From Amycolatopsis orientalis DSM 40040 = KCTC 9412 (GTDB lineage Bacteria > Actinomycetota > Actinomycetes > Mycobacteriales > Pseudonocardiaceae): a stretch of DNA of 64,000 nucleotides. Made by a program: the position numbers and the translations under genes. The notes below the pieces were generated by a model. It was not told where the DNA came from. It saw only the letters and a program-made list of their open reading frames with translations, and did no database searches. The stretch is taken from the NCBI RefSeq assembly GCF_000478275.1, contig NZ_ASJB01000043.1:238884-302883 (forward strand), read 5' to 3'. This document shows, piece after piece, positions 1-8,397 of the stretch. Each line of letters opens with the position of its first letter. The first letter of the stretch is position 1.

Positions 1-420
1 CAGCCCCTCCTCGATGGTCGCGAACACGTTGCCGGGCACCCAGCCCGCGTCCCCGTTGATCAGCAGATTGTTGCGGCCGTAGAAGATCGCGAGGTCGGTC
101 GCACCCTGGTCGCTGTGGGCCTCACTGCCCTCGTCGTAGCCGTAGGCCGGGTTGCCGATCTCCCACGCCTCGAAGCCGAAGTACACGACATCACCCGGGA
201 TCGGGGTCACCGTGGGGTTTTCGCGACCGGGCTTCGGCTCGGCGAAGGGCGGCACGAGGGTGTAGACCTCGTTCCTGGCGTACTTCGCGTGGTAGGCGGA
301 ACCGCTCTGCGGCAACGCGTCCCAGACCGCGCGGCAGGTCCGCGGGGCCTCGGCGTCGAGCAGCCGGGCCCGGCAGGACACCCCGCGCTTGTCGAGGGTG
401 ATCGTGATGTAGCGGGCCAT
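1..420 (-). CDS. DUF3830 family protein, partial (3' end outside the window)
   Basis: The first 140 codons are visible, starting MARYITITLDKRG, with no stop before the window edge. The sequence resembles the small DUF3830 family, which has a cyclophilin-like fold and no firmly known reaction; family members are about 150 residues, so little is missing. The ATG overlaps the TGA of the upstream aminotransferase by one base (TGATG), so the two are probably translationally coupled and share a promoter near 1670-1759. The neighbours suggest a part in the catabolic pathway of this island. The family assignment is from memory of its conserved N-terminus and is moderately sure; the biochemical role is unknown. 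Confidence 0.7.
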   Translation of the reverse strand, partial: MARYITITLDKRGVSCRARLLDAEAPRTCRAVWDALPQSGSAYHAKYARNEVYTLVPPFAEPKPGRENPTVTPIPGDVVYFGFEAWEIGNPAYGYDEGSEAHSDQGATDLAIFYGRNNLLINGDAGWVPGNVFATIEEGL

Positions 421-1670
421 CACTCGACCCCCGCCACGACGTCGCCCCAGATCCGCAGGGCGTCGTCCACCTGTTCGGCGTTGACGACCAGTGGCGGGAC
501 CATCCGGACGACGTTCATGTACGCCCCGCAGGTCAGCAGCAGCAACCCGTTGGCGGACGCGGCTTTCTGCGCCGCCTGGGCCTTCGCGGTGTCCGGTTCG
601 CCGTCCGGGGTGGTGAATTCGGAACCGACCAGCAGCCCCAGCCCCCGGACGTCGCCGATCGACGGCGACTTGTCCGCGATCACCCGCACCCCTTCGAGCA
701 GTTGCCGTCCGCGTTCGGCGGCGTTCTCGACCAGCCCCTCCCGCTGGATCACCTCGAGCGTGGCGATCGCCGCCGCGCAGGCCACCGCGTTGCCGCCGTA
801 GGTTCCGCCCTGCGAACCGGGGAGCGCCTTCGCCATCAACTCCTCCGACGCGGCGATGCCCGAGATCGGGAACCCACTCGCGAGTCCCTTCGCGATGAGC
901 ACGATGTCCGGGCGCACCCCGAAGTGGTCGTGACCCCAGAACTTGCCCGTCCGGCCGAAGCCGGTCTGGATCTCGTCCATCACCAGCAGGATGCCGTGTT
1001 TGTCGGCACGTTCCCGCAAGCCCGCCAGGAACTCCGTGTTCGCCGGGACGTATCCGCCCTCGCCGAGCACCGGCTCGATGAAGAACGCGGCCGTCTCGTT
1101 CGGCGCGCAGACCGTCGCGAACAGGTAGTCGAGCTCGCGCAGGGCGAACTTCGTCGCGGTCTCCTCGTCCCAGCCGTAGTGGAAGGCGTAGGGGAAGGGC
1201 GCGACGTGCACGCCGGACATGAGCGGCGAGATCCCGGCGCTGAACCGGGTCCCCGAGGTCGTCATGGTCGCCGCCGCGACCGTCCGGCCGTGGAACCCGC
1301 CCTGGAAGACGATGACGTTGGGACGCTTCGTCGCCTGGCGCGACAGCCGGAGCGCCGCCTCGACAGCCTCGCTGCCCGAGTTGGCGTAGAAGAGTGAATT
1401 CAAGCCCTGCGGCAGGACGCTGCCCAGCTTCTCGGTCAGGTCCAGCATCGGCTTGTGCATGACCGTCGTGTACTGACCGTGGATGAGCTTGCCGATCTGT
1501 TCCCGCGCGGCGCTCACCACATGCGGGTGGCAGTGGCCGGTGCTGGTCACGCCGATACCGGCGGTGAAATCCAGGTGACGTTTGCCATCGGTGTCGTAGA
1601 GGTACACCCCTTCACCGTGGTCGACCACGACCGGCGTTGCCTGCTTGAGCAGCGGTGATAGCTGGGCCAT
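420..1670 (-). CDS. Class III PLP-dependent aminotransferase (GABA transaminase-like)
   Basis: A 416-residue fold-type I PLP enzyme. It shows the class III features: an N-terminal GVYLYDTDGKRHLDFTAGIG stretch, GSEAVEAALRLSR, FHGRT, the cofactor-binding DEIQTGFGRTG segment and an IAKGLASG stretch carrying the Schiff-base lysine. Enzymes of this type move an amino group from an omega-amino acid such as GABA to 2-oxoglutarate or pyruvate, giving a semialdehyde. The divergent aldehyde dehydrogenase could oxidise such a product. I chose the ATG at 1670 because an AGGAG lies 8 bases upstream; the longer reading frame to 1814 runs across the operator and promoter region. The substrate is not determined by the sequence. 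Confidence 0.88.
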   Translation of the reverse strand: MAQLSPLLKQATPVVVDHGEGVYLYDTDGKRHLDFTAGIGVTSTGHCHPHVVSAAREQIGKLIHGQYTTVMHKPMLDLTEKLGSVLPQGLNSLFYANSGSEAVEAALRLSRQATKRPNVIVFQGGFHGRTVAAATMTTSGTRFSAGISPLMSGVHVAPFPYAFHYGWDEETATKFALRELDYLFATVCAPNETAAFFIEPVLGEGGYVPANTEFLAGLRERADKHGILLVMDEIQTGFGRTGKFWGHDHFGVRPDIVLIAKGLASGFPISGIAASEELMAKALPGSQGGTYGGNAVACAAAIATLEVIQREGLVENAAERGRQLLEGVRVIADKSPSIGDVRGLGLLVGSEFTTPDGEPDTAKAQAAQKAASANGLLLLTCGAYMNVVRMVPPLVVNAEQVDDALRIWGDVVAGVE

Positions 1671-1703
1671 GGGCTGCGCTCCTAGGTCGGCTGAGCTGTT
1701 GTC

Positions 1704-1717
1704 GATTGTTGACAATA
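1704..1717. promoter_or_regulatory. GntR-type operator palindrome, copy 1 (divergent promoter)
   Basis: The 14 bases GATTGTTGACAATA form an inverted repeat (ATTGT/ACAAT) midway between the divergent starts at 1670 and 1759. Nearly identical sites occur at 6533-6546 and 7361-7374, always upstream of genes of this island. The spacing and size fit an FCD-subfamily GntR dimer site, so the regulator encoded at 5050-5742 is the likely ligand. The site is seen directly; the regulator pairing is inferred. Confidence 0.8.
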
Positions 1718-1758
1718 TCCATAGCATGGCGTTCGGGACAACATGGAGGAGCGTTGGG

Positions 1759-3222
1759 ATGACCTCGATCAGTGAGGCCGGCGTAGTCGCGGCGGTCGAC
1801 AAGGAACTGTTCATCGGCGGGAAGTGGGTGCCCGCCGCGAACGGGAAGACCTTCCCCGTTCTCGACCCCTCGACGGGCGAAGCCCTGTGCGAGGTGGCCG
1901 ACGCGTCACCTGCGGACGGTGTCAGCGCGCTCGACGCCGCCGTCGCGGCGCAGGCCGACTGGGCGAACGTCGCCCCGCGCGAACGCGGCGAGATCCTTCG
2001 CCGCGCCTACGAGCTGCTCGTGAAGCGCGCCGACGAACTCGCGCTGCTCATGACCCTCGAGATGGGCAAGCCGCTCGCGGAGTCGAAGGGCGAGATCACC
2101 TACGCGGCCGAGTTCTTCCGCTGGTTCGCGGAGGAGGCCGTCCGGATCGACGGTGGTTACGCCGTCGCGCCCAACGGGACCGGCCGGTTCCTGGTGACGA
2201 AGCAGCCCGTCGGGCCGTCCCTGCTGATCACGCCGTGGAACTTCCCCATGGCGATGGGCACCCGCAAGATCGGCCCCGCGGTCGCGGCCGGCTGCACGAT
2301 GGTCATCAAACCCGCCGCGCAAACCCCCCTTTCGATGTTGGCCCTCGCGGCGATCCTCGCCGAAGCGGGGCTGCCCGAAGGTGTGCTGAACGTGCTCACG
2401 ACGTCGGACTCCGGCGGCGTGATGGAACCGCTGATCCGGGACGGCCGTGCCCGGAAGCTGTCCTTCACCGGTTCCACCGGCGTCGGGCGGAAACTGCTGG
2501 AACAGTGCGCGGACAAGGTGCTCCGCACGTCGATGGAACTCGGCGGCAACGCCCCCTTCCTGGTCTTCGAGGACGCCGACCTCGACGCCGCGATCGAAGG
2601 CGCGATGACCGCCAAGATGCGCAACATCGGCGAGGCCTGCACGGCCGCGAACCGCTTCTACGTCCAGCGAGGCATCGTCGACGAGTTCTCTCGCCGCCTC
2701 ACCGAGCGCATGGAGGCCCTGCCGATGGGCCGGGGCACCGAGGAAGGTGTCGTCGTCGGCCCGCTCATCGACGAAGCCGCGGTCGAGAAGGTGAGCGGCC
2801 TCGTCTCCGACGCCGTCGACCGAGGCGCACGCGTCCTCACCGGCGGGTCTACTGTGGACGGTCCGGGTAACTTCTATCAGGCCACGGTGCTCACCGACGT
2901 GCCCAAGGAAGCCAAACTGGCGTCGGAGGAGATCTTCGGGCCGGTCGCCCCGATCACTCCGTTCGACAGCGAGGACGAGGCCATCGCTGCGGCGAACGAC
3001 ACCGAATTCGGTCTCGTGTCCTATGTGTACACCTCCGATCTCAAGCGGGCGCTGCGGGTTTCGGAACGGCTGGAAGCCGGCATGATCGGCCTCAACCAGG
3101 GACTGGTCTCGAACCCGGCGGCACCGTTCGGCGGGATCAAGCAGTCCGGGCTCGGTCGTGAAGGCGGCACCGTCGGTATCGACGAGTTCCTCGAGACCAA
3201 GTACATCGCGGTGGCTCTGTGA
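1759..3222 (+). CDS. NAD(P)-dependent aldehyde dehydrogenase (succinate-semialdehyde dehydrogenase-like)
   Basis: A 487-residue aldehyde dehydrogenase of full family length. It carries the PWNFP motif (around residue 160), the FTGSTGVG nucleotide motif (246), the general-base Glu in MELGG (Glu260) and the catalytic Cys in GEAC (Cys294). The overall sequence fits the succinate-semialdehyde dehydrogenase (GabD) branch, which oxidises a C4 semialdehyde to a dicarboxylate. The ATG at 1759 has GGAGGA eight bases upstream. Its stop overlaps the GTG of the next gene (GTGA), so the two form an operon. Transcription probably starts near the palindrome at 1704-1717. The reaction class is secure; the exact aldehyde is inferred from the aminotransferase next door. 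Confidence 0.9.
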   Translation: MTSISEAGVVAAVDKELFIGGKWVPAANGKTFPVLDPSTGEALCEVADASPADGVSALDAAVAAQADWANVAPRERGEILRRAYELLVKRADELALLMTLEMGKPLAESKGEITYAAEFFRWFAEEAVRIDGGYAVAPNGTGRFLVTKQPVGPSLLITPWNFPMAMGTRKIGPAVAAGCTMVIKPAAQTPLSMLALAAILAEAGLPEGVLNVLTTSDSGGVMEPLIRDGRARKLSFTGSTGVGRKLLEQCADKVLRTSMELGGNAPFLVFEDADLDAAIEGAMTAKMRNIGEACTAANRFYVQRGIVDEFSRRLTERMEALPMGRGTEEGVVVGPLIDEAAVEKVSGLVSDAVDRGARVLTGGSTVDGPGNFYQATVLTDVPKEAKLASEEIFGPVAPITPFDSEDEAIAAANDTEFGLVSYVYTSDLKRALRVSERLEAGMIGLNQGLVSNPAAPFGGIKQSGLGREGGTVGIDEFLETKYIAVAL

Positions 3223-4307
3223 CTTCTGAAGCAGGGACCTCTCAAGCAGGGAATTCTTATCGGATCGCCAGCATTCCCGGCGACGGGATCGGCGTCGATG
3301 TCACGGTCGAGGCTCGCAAGGTCCTCGACCGTGCGGCGGCGTCACATGGTTTCTCCTTGTCCTGGAAGGAATTCGACTGGAGCTGTGAGCGGTACACCAA
3401 GACCGGTTCGATGATGCCCGAGGACGGTATCGAGCAGCTTTCTCGGTTCGACGGGATCTTCCTCGGTGCCGTCGGCTTTCCCGGTGTCCCGGACCATGTC
3501 TCGTTGTGGGGTCTTCTCATCCCGGTGCGGCGCGCGTTCACCCAGTACGTCAACCTCCGGCCGGTCCGGCTGCTGCCGGGGACGACCTCGGCACTGGCCG
3601 GCCGTGACGCCGAAGAGCTGGAGATGGTGATCGTCCGCGAGAACTCCGAGGGCGAGTACTCGGAGATCGGCGGCAGGCACAATCGTGGTCAGGGGAACGA
3701 GTTCGTCTTACAGGAATCCGTGTTCACGCGGGTCGGGGTGGAGCGGATCATCCGCTACGCCTTCGAGCTGGCGAAGACGAGGACGGGACGGGTCTGCTCG
3801 GCGACGAAGTCCAACGGGCTCATTCACTCGATGCCGTTCTGGGACGAGATCTTTTCCGAGATCGCTTCGGAGTATCCGGACGTGCGAGCCGAACAATGCC
3901 ATGTCGACGCGCTCGCCGCGCGGATGGTGCAGGCACCGGACCGGCTCGACGTCGTGGTCGCGTCCAATCTCTTCGGCGACATCCTGAGCGACCTGGCGGC
4001 GGCCGTGACGGGCGGGCTCGGAATGGCGCCTTCGGGCAATATCAATCCTTCCGGTGAATTTCCTTCCATGTTCGAGGCGGTGCACGGGAGTGCTCCCGAC
4101 ATCGCCGGACAGGGCATCGCGAATCCGGTGGCGCAGATCCTGGCTGGGGCGATGCTGCTCGACCATCTCGGGGAAACCGCTGCGGCACAAGACATTCACG
4201 CGGCGGTGGAGAAGGTGCTCGAGGAGGGGGCGGTCCGGACCCCGGACCTCGGCGGGAAGTCCACCACCGCCGAACTCGGTTCCGCGGTGGTCGCCGCTCT
4301 ATCTTGA
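3219..4307 (+). CDS. Tartrate/D-malate dehydrogenase (decarboxylating), isopropylmalate dehydrogenase family
   Basis: A 362-residue member of the isocitrate/isopropylmalate dehydrogenase superfamily. It has an N-terminal IPGDGIG motif, the substrate and metal region [24 protein letters not shown], the KSNG segment, the metal-binding [11 protein letters not shown], and the NAD-specific [14 protein letters not shown] loop. The [11 protein letters not shown] stretch is typical of the tartrate dehydrogenase/D-malate dehydrogenase branch, which turns D-malate into pyruvate and CO2. The GTG start overlaps the aldehyde dehydrogenase stop by four bases. In this cluster it could drain D-malate made from maleate by the nearby isomerase-like proteins; that link is inference. 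Confidence 0.85.
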   Translation: MTSEAGTSQAGNSYRIASIPGDGIGVDVTVEARKVLDRAAASHGFSLSWKEFDWSCERYTKTGSMMPEDGIEQLSRFDGIFLGAVGFPGVPDHVSLWGLLIPVRRAFTQYVNLRPVRLLPGTTSALAGRDAEELEMVIVRENSEGEYSEIGGRHNRGQGNEFVLQESVFTRVGVERIIRYAFELAKTRTGRVCSATKSNGLIHSMPFWDEIFSEIASEYPDVRAEQCHVDALAARMVQAPDRLDVVVASNLFGDILSDLAAAVTGGLGMAPSGNINPSGEFPSMFEAVHGSAPDIAGQGIANPVAQILAGAMLLDHLGETAAAQDIHAAVEKVLEEGAVRTPDLGGKSTTAELGSAVVAALS

Positions 4308-4364
4308 ACCATCCGCATAGAGGCGTGTCAAGTCCCACGCGGCACTTTTCCCGCCAGTGATGTC

Positions 4365-4411
4365 ATGAACGGGACTTTCCTTACGAATTCCGTGATGAAA
4401 GTCCCGTTCAT
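4365..4411. terminator. 15-bp stem hairpin after the dehydrogenase gene
   Basis: Perfect inverted arms ATGAACGGGACTTTC (4365-4379) and its complement (4397-4411) are separated by 17 bases. It lies 58 bases after the stop of the dehydrogenase, with no long T tract. It resembles the CTTTCC-type hairpins elsewhere in the window and probably ends transcription of the aldehyde dehydrogenase operon. Confidence 0.6.
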
Positions 4412-4520
4412 CACGTCGTCGTCGAGTCAGAAGTGAAGCTCGGACTTCCGAGCCGTCGGTTTTTGTCGGTGCCCCGGTGCACAGTGTCGATCATCGAATC
4501 CGACGACTGGAGGAGTGCCG

Positions 4521-4997
4521 ATGTGCTGGCATTGCGACAACCCCGGGAAGACCCGCGACGACTACCTCGTCGAAGAGGTCCGTCCCCTGATCCGGAAGTA
4601 CGGCTGGATGGTCCAGACCGTCGAGCGCGCGGCCGCCCAGCCGGGCTTCGCCTACACGGTCGGGCTCACCGACGCCGGGCTGCCGGAACTGGTCGTCACC
4701 GGACTGAGAGAGCGAAGATCCGGACAGCTGCTGAACTACTTCGCCCAGGAGGTGGTCCGGTCGGGGCCGCCGGAACCCGGCGAGGTGCTGCCGGCGGCGG
4801 TGGGATGGCCCGCGTTCGAGGTCGTCCCGCTCGGCACGCCGTCGGCGCACCTGCTCACCGCCGTCCTCCTGTACGGCTCCGATTTCCGTGCCCTGCAACT
4901 GGTCTACGAGGACGAGCACGGGAACTGGCCGTGGGACAGGGAGTTCCGCGGCGGGACGGGTGGACAGCCGGTGCTGGGAGCGCGGAGCCGTGGCTGA
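4521..4997 (+). CDS. DUF4262 domain protein
   Basis: A 158-residue soluble protein beginning MCWHCDNPG with a CxxC pair, followed by YGWMVQTVE and FAYTVGLTDAGLPELVVTGL, which are hallmarks of the DUF4262 family. The family has no known reaction. I prefer the ATG at 4521, with GGAGGAG just upstream, over the GTG two codons earlier. It stands alone between the dehydrogenase hairpin and the convergent GntR gene. None of the 14-bp operators lies before it, so it may be a bystander in the catabolic island. Confidence 0.75.
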   Translation: MCWHCDNPGKTRDDYLVEEVRPLIRKYGWMVQTVERAAAQPGFAYTVGLTDAGLPELVVTGLRERRSGQLLNYFAQEVVRSGPPEPGEVLPAAVGWPAFEVVPLGTPSAHLLTAVLLYGSDFRALQLVYEDEHGNWPWDREFRGGTGGQPVLGARSRG

Positions 4998-5049
4998 ATC
5001 CTCAACCTGGATCCGCCGAATACCCCCGAAGGACTTCCGATGGCGACCA

Positions 5050-5742
5050 CTAAGGCACCGCGGGAGCTTCGCCCTCTCGCAGGCTGGTCCCCGGGGCCAG
5101 CCGCTGGACCGCGTCCTCCATATGGGCTTCCAGCAGCGACAGCGCGGTCTCCTCGTCGCCGGCACGCAGGGCCTCGATGATCCGGGTGTGCTCGGTGACC
5201 CGCTCTTCGACCTGCTGATAGGTCCCTTGCAGCGCGGTGAGGCACATCCGGGTCTCGATCAGCAGGGTCCGCGCCATGCGCACGAGCCGTTTGCTGCCGG
5301 AGGCCGCGATCAGTGCTTCGTGGAAGCGGAGGTCCGCCCAGGAGAGCGCGGTCGGATCGTCGTCGCCGGCGGCGACGGCCATCGCCCCGACGGCCTGTTC
5401 GAGTTCGTCCGCGACCTTCTCCCGGTCGCCGCGCAGCGCTCGCAGCATCGCGGCGCGTTCGATGGCCGAACGCGCCGAGTAGATGTCGTAGACGTCGCCG
5501 GGCTCGAGATCGATCACGAACAGGCCGCGGTGCCGCTCGCTGCGCAGGAGCCCTTCGGAGACGAGGTGCTGCATCGCCTCTCGCAAGGGCCCCCGCGAGA
5601 CCTGGAACCGGGAGGCCAGTTCGGTTTCACCGAGCTGGGTGCCGGGAGGAAGAGCGCCGGTCATGATCGCGTCCCGCAGCTGGCGCGCGATGATCCCGGC
5701 GGTCGATTCCCGGCTGACCGGCTCGATATCCGGCAAGGACAT
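5050..5742 (-). CDS. GntR family transcriptional regulator, FCD (FadR-like) subfamily
   Basis: A 230-residue regulator. Residues about 8-75 are the winged-helix GntR domain, with LRDAIMTGALPPGTQLGE and the recognition region LASRFQVSRGPLREAMQ. Residues about 80-215 form the helical FCD ligand domain, with a metal-binding-type LRFHEALI and a later EHTRIIEAL His. It lies three bases downstream of the isomerase-like gene and is probably co-transcribed with it from a promoter carrying the palindrome at 6533-6546, giving autoregulation. FCD regulators of this type usually sense a carboxylate intermediate. It is the most plausible protein for the three GATTGT-YG-ACAAT sites of the island. Confidence 0.9.
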   Translation of the reverse strand: MSLPDIEPVSRESTAGIIARQLRDAIMTGALPPGTQLGETELASRFQVSRGPLREAMQHLVSEGLLRSERHRGLFVIDLEPGDVYDIYSARSAIERAAMLRALRGDREKVADELEQAVGAMAVAAGDDDPTALSWADLRFHEALIAASGSKRLVRMARTLLIETRMCLTALQGTYQQVEERVTEHTRIIEALRAGDEETALSLLEAHMEDAVQRLAPGTSLREGEAPAVP

Positions 5743-5745
5743 GGT

Positions 5746-6516
5746 TCAGTTGCCTCTCTGACCGAACAGTGCGCCCAGGGTGCGGACGAGCGGGGACTTC
5801 CCGGTGAGCCGCAGACCTTCCCAGACGGTGACCTGATTGGCTGTCAGCACCGGCTTGCCGAGCCGCGTTTCGAGCGTGTTGATCTCGCCGAGCGTCCGCA
5901 TGGCGGTGTCGGGGACGAGCAGCGCGTCGGCATCCGGGTGGTCGCGGCTCACCGCGAGTTCGACGACGGCTTCCGGGCTGAGTTCGCCGACCTCGGCGGC
6001 GGTGTCGATGTCCGCGCTGCCCATCGAGACCACCTCGATCCCGCCGGCGCCGAGGAAGTCGACGAACAGCCGGGCGACGTCGTCCGGATAGCTGGCGGCG
6101 ACAGCGACCCGCCGGACGCCGAGTGCCTGTGCGGCGTGGACGAAGGCGAAGGAGGTGCTCGACGCCGGGACGCCCGCCACGGCGGCCAGCCGGTCGGCCT
6201 GGTCCCGGGCGCCTTCCCAGCCGTAGACGAAGCTGCCGCTGGTGCACGCCCAGACCACCGCGTCCGGTTCGTGCTTGGCCAGCAGCGCGGCGCCGTCGGC
6301 GAGACGGCTTTCGCTGCCGAGGTCGAGGAGTTCGGGCACGGCGTGCAGATCGGTTCCGTAGATGTGCTCGACAGGCAGCTTGATCCCGGCCATGTCCCCG
6401 CCGAGGAGCTGCTCCGCGAGCGGGTAGTCGTCCTCGGCCGCGTGATCGGGGTAGATGAACCCGATCGTGGTGATCTCGGACGGTGGCTCGGGTGGGGTGA
6501 GCGGCGTGATGGGCAC
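5746..6516 (-). CDS. Maleate isomerase/arylmalonate decarboxylase-like protein with one active-site Cys
   Basis: A 256-residue member of the Asp/Glu racemase superfamily, closest in layout to maleate cis-trans isomerases. The first catalytic cysteine is present in WACTSGSF (Cys91). The place of the second cysteine reads LVPDTAM, with Asp203. Racemases and maleate isomerases use two cysteines, whereas arylmalonate decarboxylases use one, so the reaction may be decarboxylation, isomerisation by another route, or none. The GTG at 6516 has GGAGG just upstream. The operator at 6533-6546 abuts this start, and the GntR gene follows three bases downstream. Its paralogue at 6560-7300 keeps both cysteines. 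Confidence 0.8.
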   Translation of the reverse strand: MPITPLTPPEPPSEITTIGFIYPDHAAEDDYPLAEQLLGGDMAGIKLPVEHIYGTDLHAVPELLDLGSESRLADGAALLAKHEPDAVVWACTSGSFVYGWEGARDQADRLAAVAGVPASSTSFAFVHAAQALGVRRVAVAASYPDDVARLFVDFLGAGGIEVVSMGSADIDTAAEVGELSPEAVVELAVSRDHPDADALLVPDTAMRTLGEINTLETRLGKPVLTANQVTVWEGLRLTGKSPLVRTLGALFGQRGN

Positions 6517-6532
6517 GGAACCTCCGGAGGCA

Positions 6533-6546
6533 GATTGTCGACAATC
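6533..6546. promoter_or_regulatory. GntR-type operator palindrome, copy 2
   Basis: GATTGTCGACAATC is a perfect 14-bp palindrome. It lies in the 43-base gap between two leftward genes, immediately upstream of the ribosome site of the gene at 5746-6516. This implies a separate promoter here for that gene and the GntR gene. Confidence 0.85.
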
Positions 6547-6559
6547 GTAGGGGAAGAGG

Positions 6560-7300
6560 TCAATCGACCTCGCGGAGCCACTTGCCGGGCCCGACGATCG
6601 GCAGGTTCATCCGCCGGAGGCAGGCCCACATCGTGAGCTGGTTCGCGGTGAGGACGGGTTTGCCGAGCGCGCTTTCGAGCGGCTCGATCAGATCGTAGGT
6701 GGGGAGGTTGGTGCAACTGACGAAAATGGCCTCGGCGTCGGCGTGGTCGGCGGCGAGGATGCGTTCGGCGATGGTCCGGTAGCTGACCTTCCAGATGCCG
6801 CCGCCCAGGCCGAGGTGGTCGCTCGAGACGGTGCGCACGCCGAGTTCGGTCAGGAAGTCGTGCAGCTTCCCGGTGAGGTCGCCGTCGTAGGGCGTCAGCA
6901 CCGAGACCCGGTGGAGGTCGAGCTGGTGCAGGACCTCGGCGAGTGCTCCGGAGGTGGTGACGGCGTCCGGAGCGCCCGCGTCACAGATCGCCTTGGTCAA
7001 GGAGCGTTCGTAGTCCACACCGTTGACGAAACTGCCGGAGGTGCACAGGTAGGCGACGACTTCGGGCTCCACGTGGAGCACGTCCCTCGTGGCGGCGGCG
7101 AGGTGCCTGCTGTCGCTGACGAGCTGGGCCATCTCCATGCTGACGGGCACGGGCTCGTACGGCGTCCGTGCCAGATGAAGGGAGACCTCCATCGGTACCC
7201 AGCGCCACAGCTCGCGCTCCAGCGCCAGGTCGAAGGGAGCGATGATGCCGATGCCGCGTTGCGCCAAGGGCCCTTCGAACTCCAATAAGTCGAAATCCAA
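6560..7300 (-). CDS. Maleate cis-trans isomerase-like protein (Asp/Glu racemase superfamily)
   Basis: A 246-residue protein with both active-site cysteines of the superfamily: LCTSGSF (Cys86) and FVSCTNLPT (Cys196). That pattern fits maleate cis-trans isomerase, which converts maleate to fumarate, and related enzymes. The likely start is a TTG at 7300, because GGAGG lies seven bases upstream; no ATG or GTG fits as well. It is the first gene leftward from the divergent promoter with the palindrome at 7361-7374. The tandem paralogue downstream lacks the second cysteine. The family is secure; the substrate is inferred. Confidence 0.82.
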   Translation of the reverse strand: MDFDLLEFEGPLAQRGIGIIAPFDLALERELWRWVPMEVSLHLARTPYEPVPVSMEMAQLVSDSRHLAAATRDVLHVEPEVVAYLCTSGSFVNGVDYERSLTKAICDAGAPDAVTTSGALAEVLHQLDLHRVSVLTPYDGDLTGKLHDFLTELGVRTVSSDHLGLGGGIWKVSYRTIAERILAADHADAEAIFVSCTNLPTYDLIEPLESALGKPVLTANQLTMWACLRRMNLPIVGPGKWLREVD

Positions 7301-7360
7301 GTCTCAGCCTCCGGAGAACTTCTGCAGTCACAGGTCCGGTGCTCCGGGGGTCGTTCCTCG

Positions 7361-7374
7361 GATTGTTGACAATC
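7361..7374. promoter_or_regulatory. GntR-type operator palindrome, copy 3 (divergent promoter)
   Basis: GATTGTTGACAATC has perfect GATTGT/ACAATC arms. It lies between the divergent starts at 7300 (TTG) and 7401 (GTG), so one site could control both the isomerase and the hydroxyacid dehydrogenase-amidase operon. Confidence 0.85.
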
Positions 7375-7400
7375 ATACGAGTCACTTTTACGGTGTCAAC

Positions 7401-8390
7401 GTGATCGGCTCGGAGACCCCGGTGCTGGCGGTGCTGTGCGGCGACGCACGCCCACCGGACATGCGCGCTATCGAAGCCGAAGCGGTGGTTCGTTACACCG
7501 ACGAGGCCGGGTTGGCTGATGCGTTATCAGGGGCCGACGCGCTCTTCGTCTACGACTTCCTCTCGACGGCCGTTCCCGGCGCCTGGCACGCGGCCGACAA
7601 GCTGCGCTGGCTGCATATCGCCAGCGCGGGCGTCGATCCCGTGCTCTTCCCCGGGCTGCGGGCGAGCGATGTCGTGCTCACCAACTCGCGGGGGGTGTTC
7701 GACGGGGCGATCGCCGAGTACGTCCTCGGTGTCGTCCTCGCGTTCGCCAAGGACTTCACTCGGTCGTGGGAGTTGCAGCGGCGGAAGGAGTGGCGGCACC
7801 GGGAGAGTGAACGGATCTCCGGCCGCCGGGTCCTCGTGGTCGGCACCGGGCCGATCGGCCGGTCGATCGCGCGGCTGCTGCGGGCCGCCGGGATGTCGGT
7901 GGCAGGTGCCGGGCGCCGGGCGTGTGTGAACGACCCCGACTTCGGGGACGTCTACGCGTCCTCGGAGCTGAAAAGCCACCTTCCCGAGGCGGACTACGTC
8001 GTCGCGGTCGCACCCCTGACCGACCAGACCAAGGGGATGTTCGACGCCGAGGCGTTCTCCGCGATGAAGTCCGGGGCGCGGTTCGTCAACGTCGGCCGCG
8101 GCGAACTGGTCGTCACCTCCGATCTCGTCGGCGTGCTGCGGGACGGGCGGCTCGGTGGTGCGGCGCTCGACGTCTTCGACACCGAGCCACTGCCTGCCGA
8201 GAGTCCTTTGTGGACAATGGAGAACGTGCTGATCTCGCCGCATATGTCGGGCGACTTCGTCGGCTGGCGGAATACTCTGGTAGAGGTGTTCGCGGACAAC
8301 TTCCGTCGCTGGCGCGCGGGGGAGCCGCTGCGCAACGTCGTGGACAAGCAGCTCGGATACGTGCCGTCGGAGACGCTTCGCCAAGGTTAG
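7401..8390 (+). CDS. D-2-hydroxyacid dehydrogenase
   Basis: A 329-residue protein of the D-isomer 2-hydroxyacid dehydrogenase family. The Rossmann motif VVGTGPIG lies in the middle. The region with the catalytic Arg reads NVGRGELV, the Glu region is DVFDTEPLP, and the catalytic His is in ISPHMSG. These enzymes interconvert 2-oxoacids and D-2-hydroxyacids with NAD(P). The GTG at 7401 was chosen because it follows the operator and begins the conserved part; a second GTG at 7422 with CGGAG before it is a real alternative. No strong ribosome site precedes 7401, so a short leader or leaderless mRNA is possible. The amidase gene follows after seven bases. Confidence 0.85.
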   Translation: MIGSETPVLAVLCGDARPPDMRAIEAEAVVRYTDEAGLADALSGADALFVYDFLSTAVPGAWHAADKLRWLHIASAGVDPVLFPGLRASDVVLTNSRGVFDGAIAEYVLGVVLAFAKDFTRSWELQRRKEWRHRESERISGRRVLVVGTGPIGRSIARLLRAAGMSVAGAGRRACVNDPDFGDVYASSELKSHLPEADYVVAVAPLTDQTKGMFDAEAFSAMKSGARFVNVGRGELVVTSDLVGVLRDGRLGGAALDVFDTEPLPAESPLWTMENVLISPHMSGDFVGWRNTLVEVFADNFRRWRAGEPLRNVVDKQLGYVPSETLRQG

Positions 8391-8397
8391 GGGCCGG

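Noticed and set aside
4888..6636. Long rightward open frame (582 codons)
   Set aside because: It is antisense to the GntR and isomerase-like genes, which have clear motifs. Long shadow frames are normal in DNA this rich in GC.
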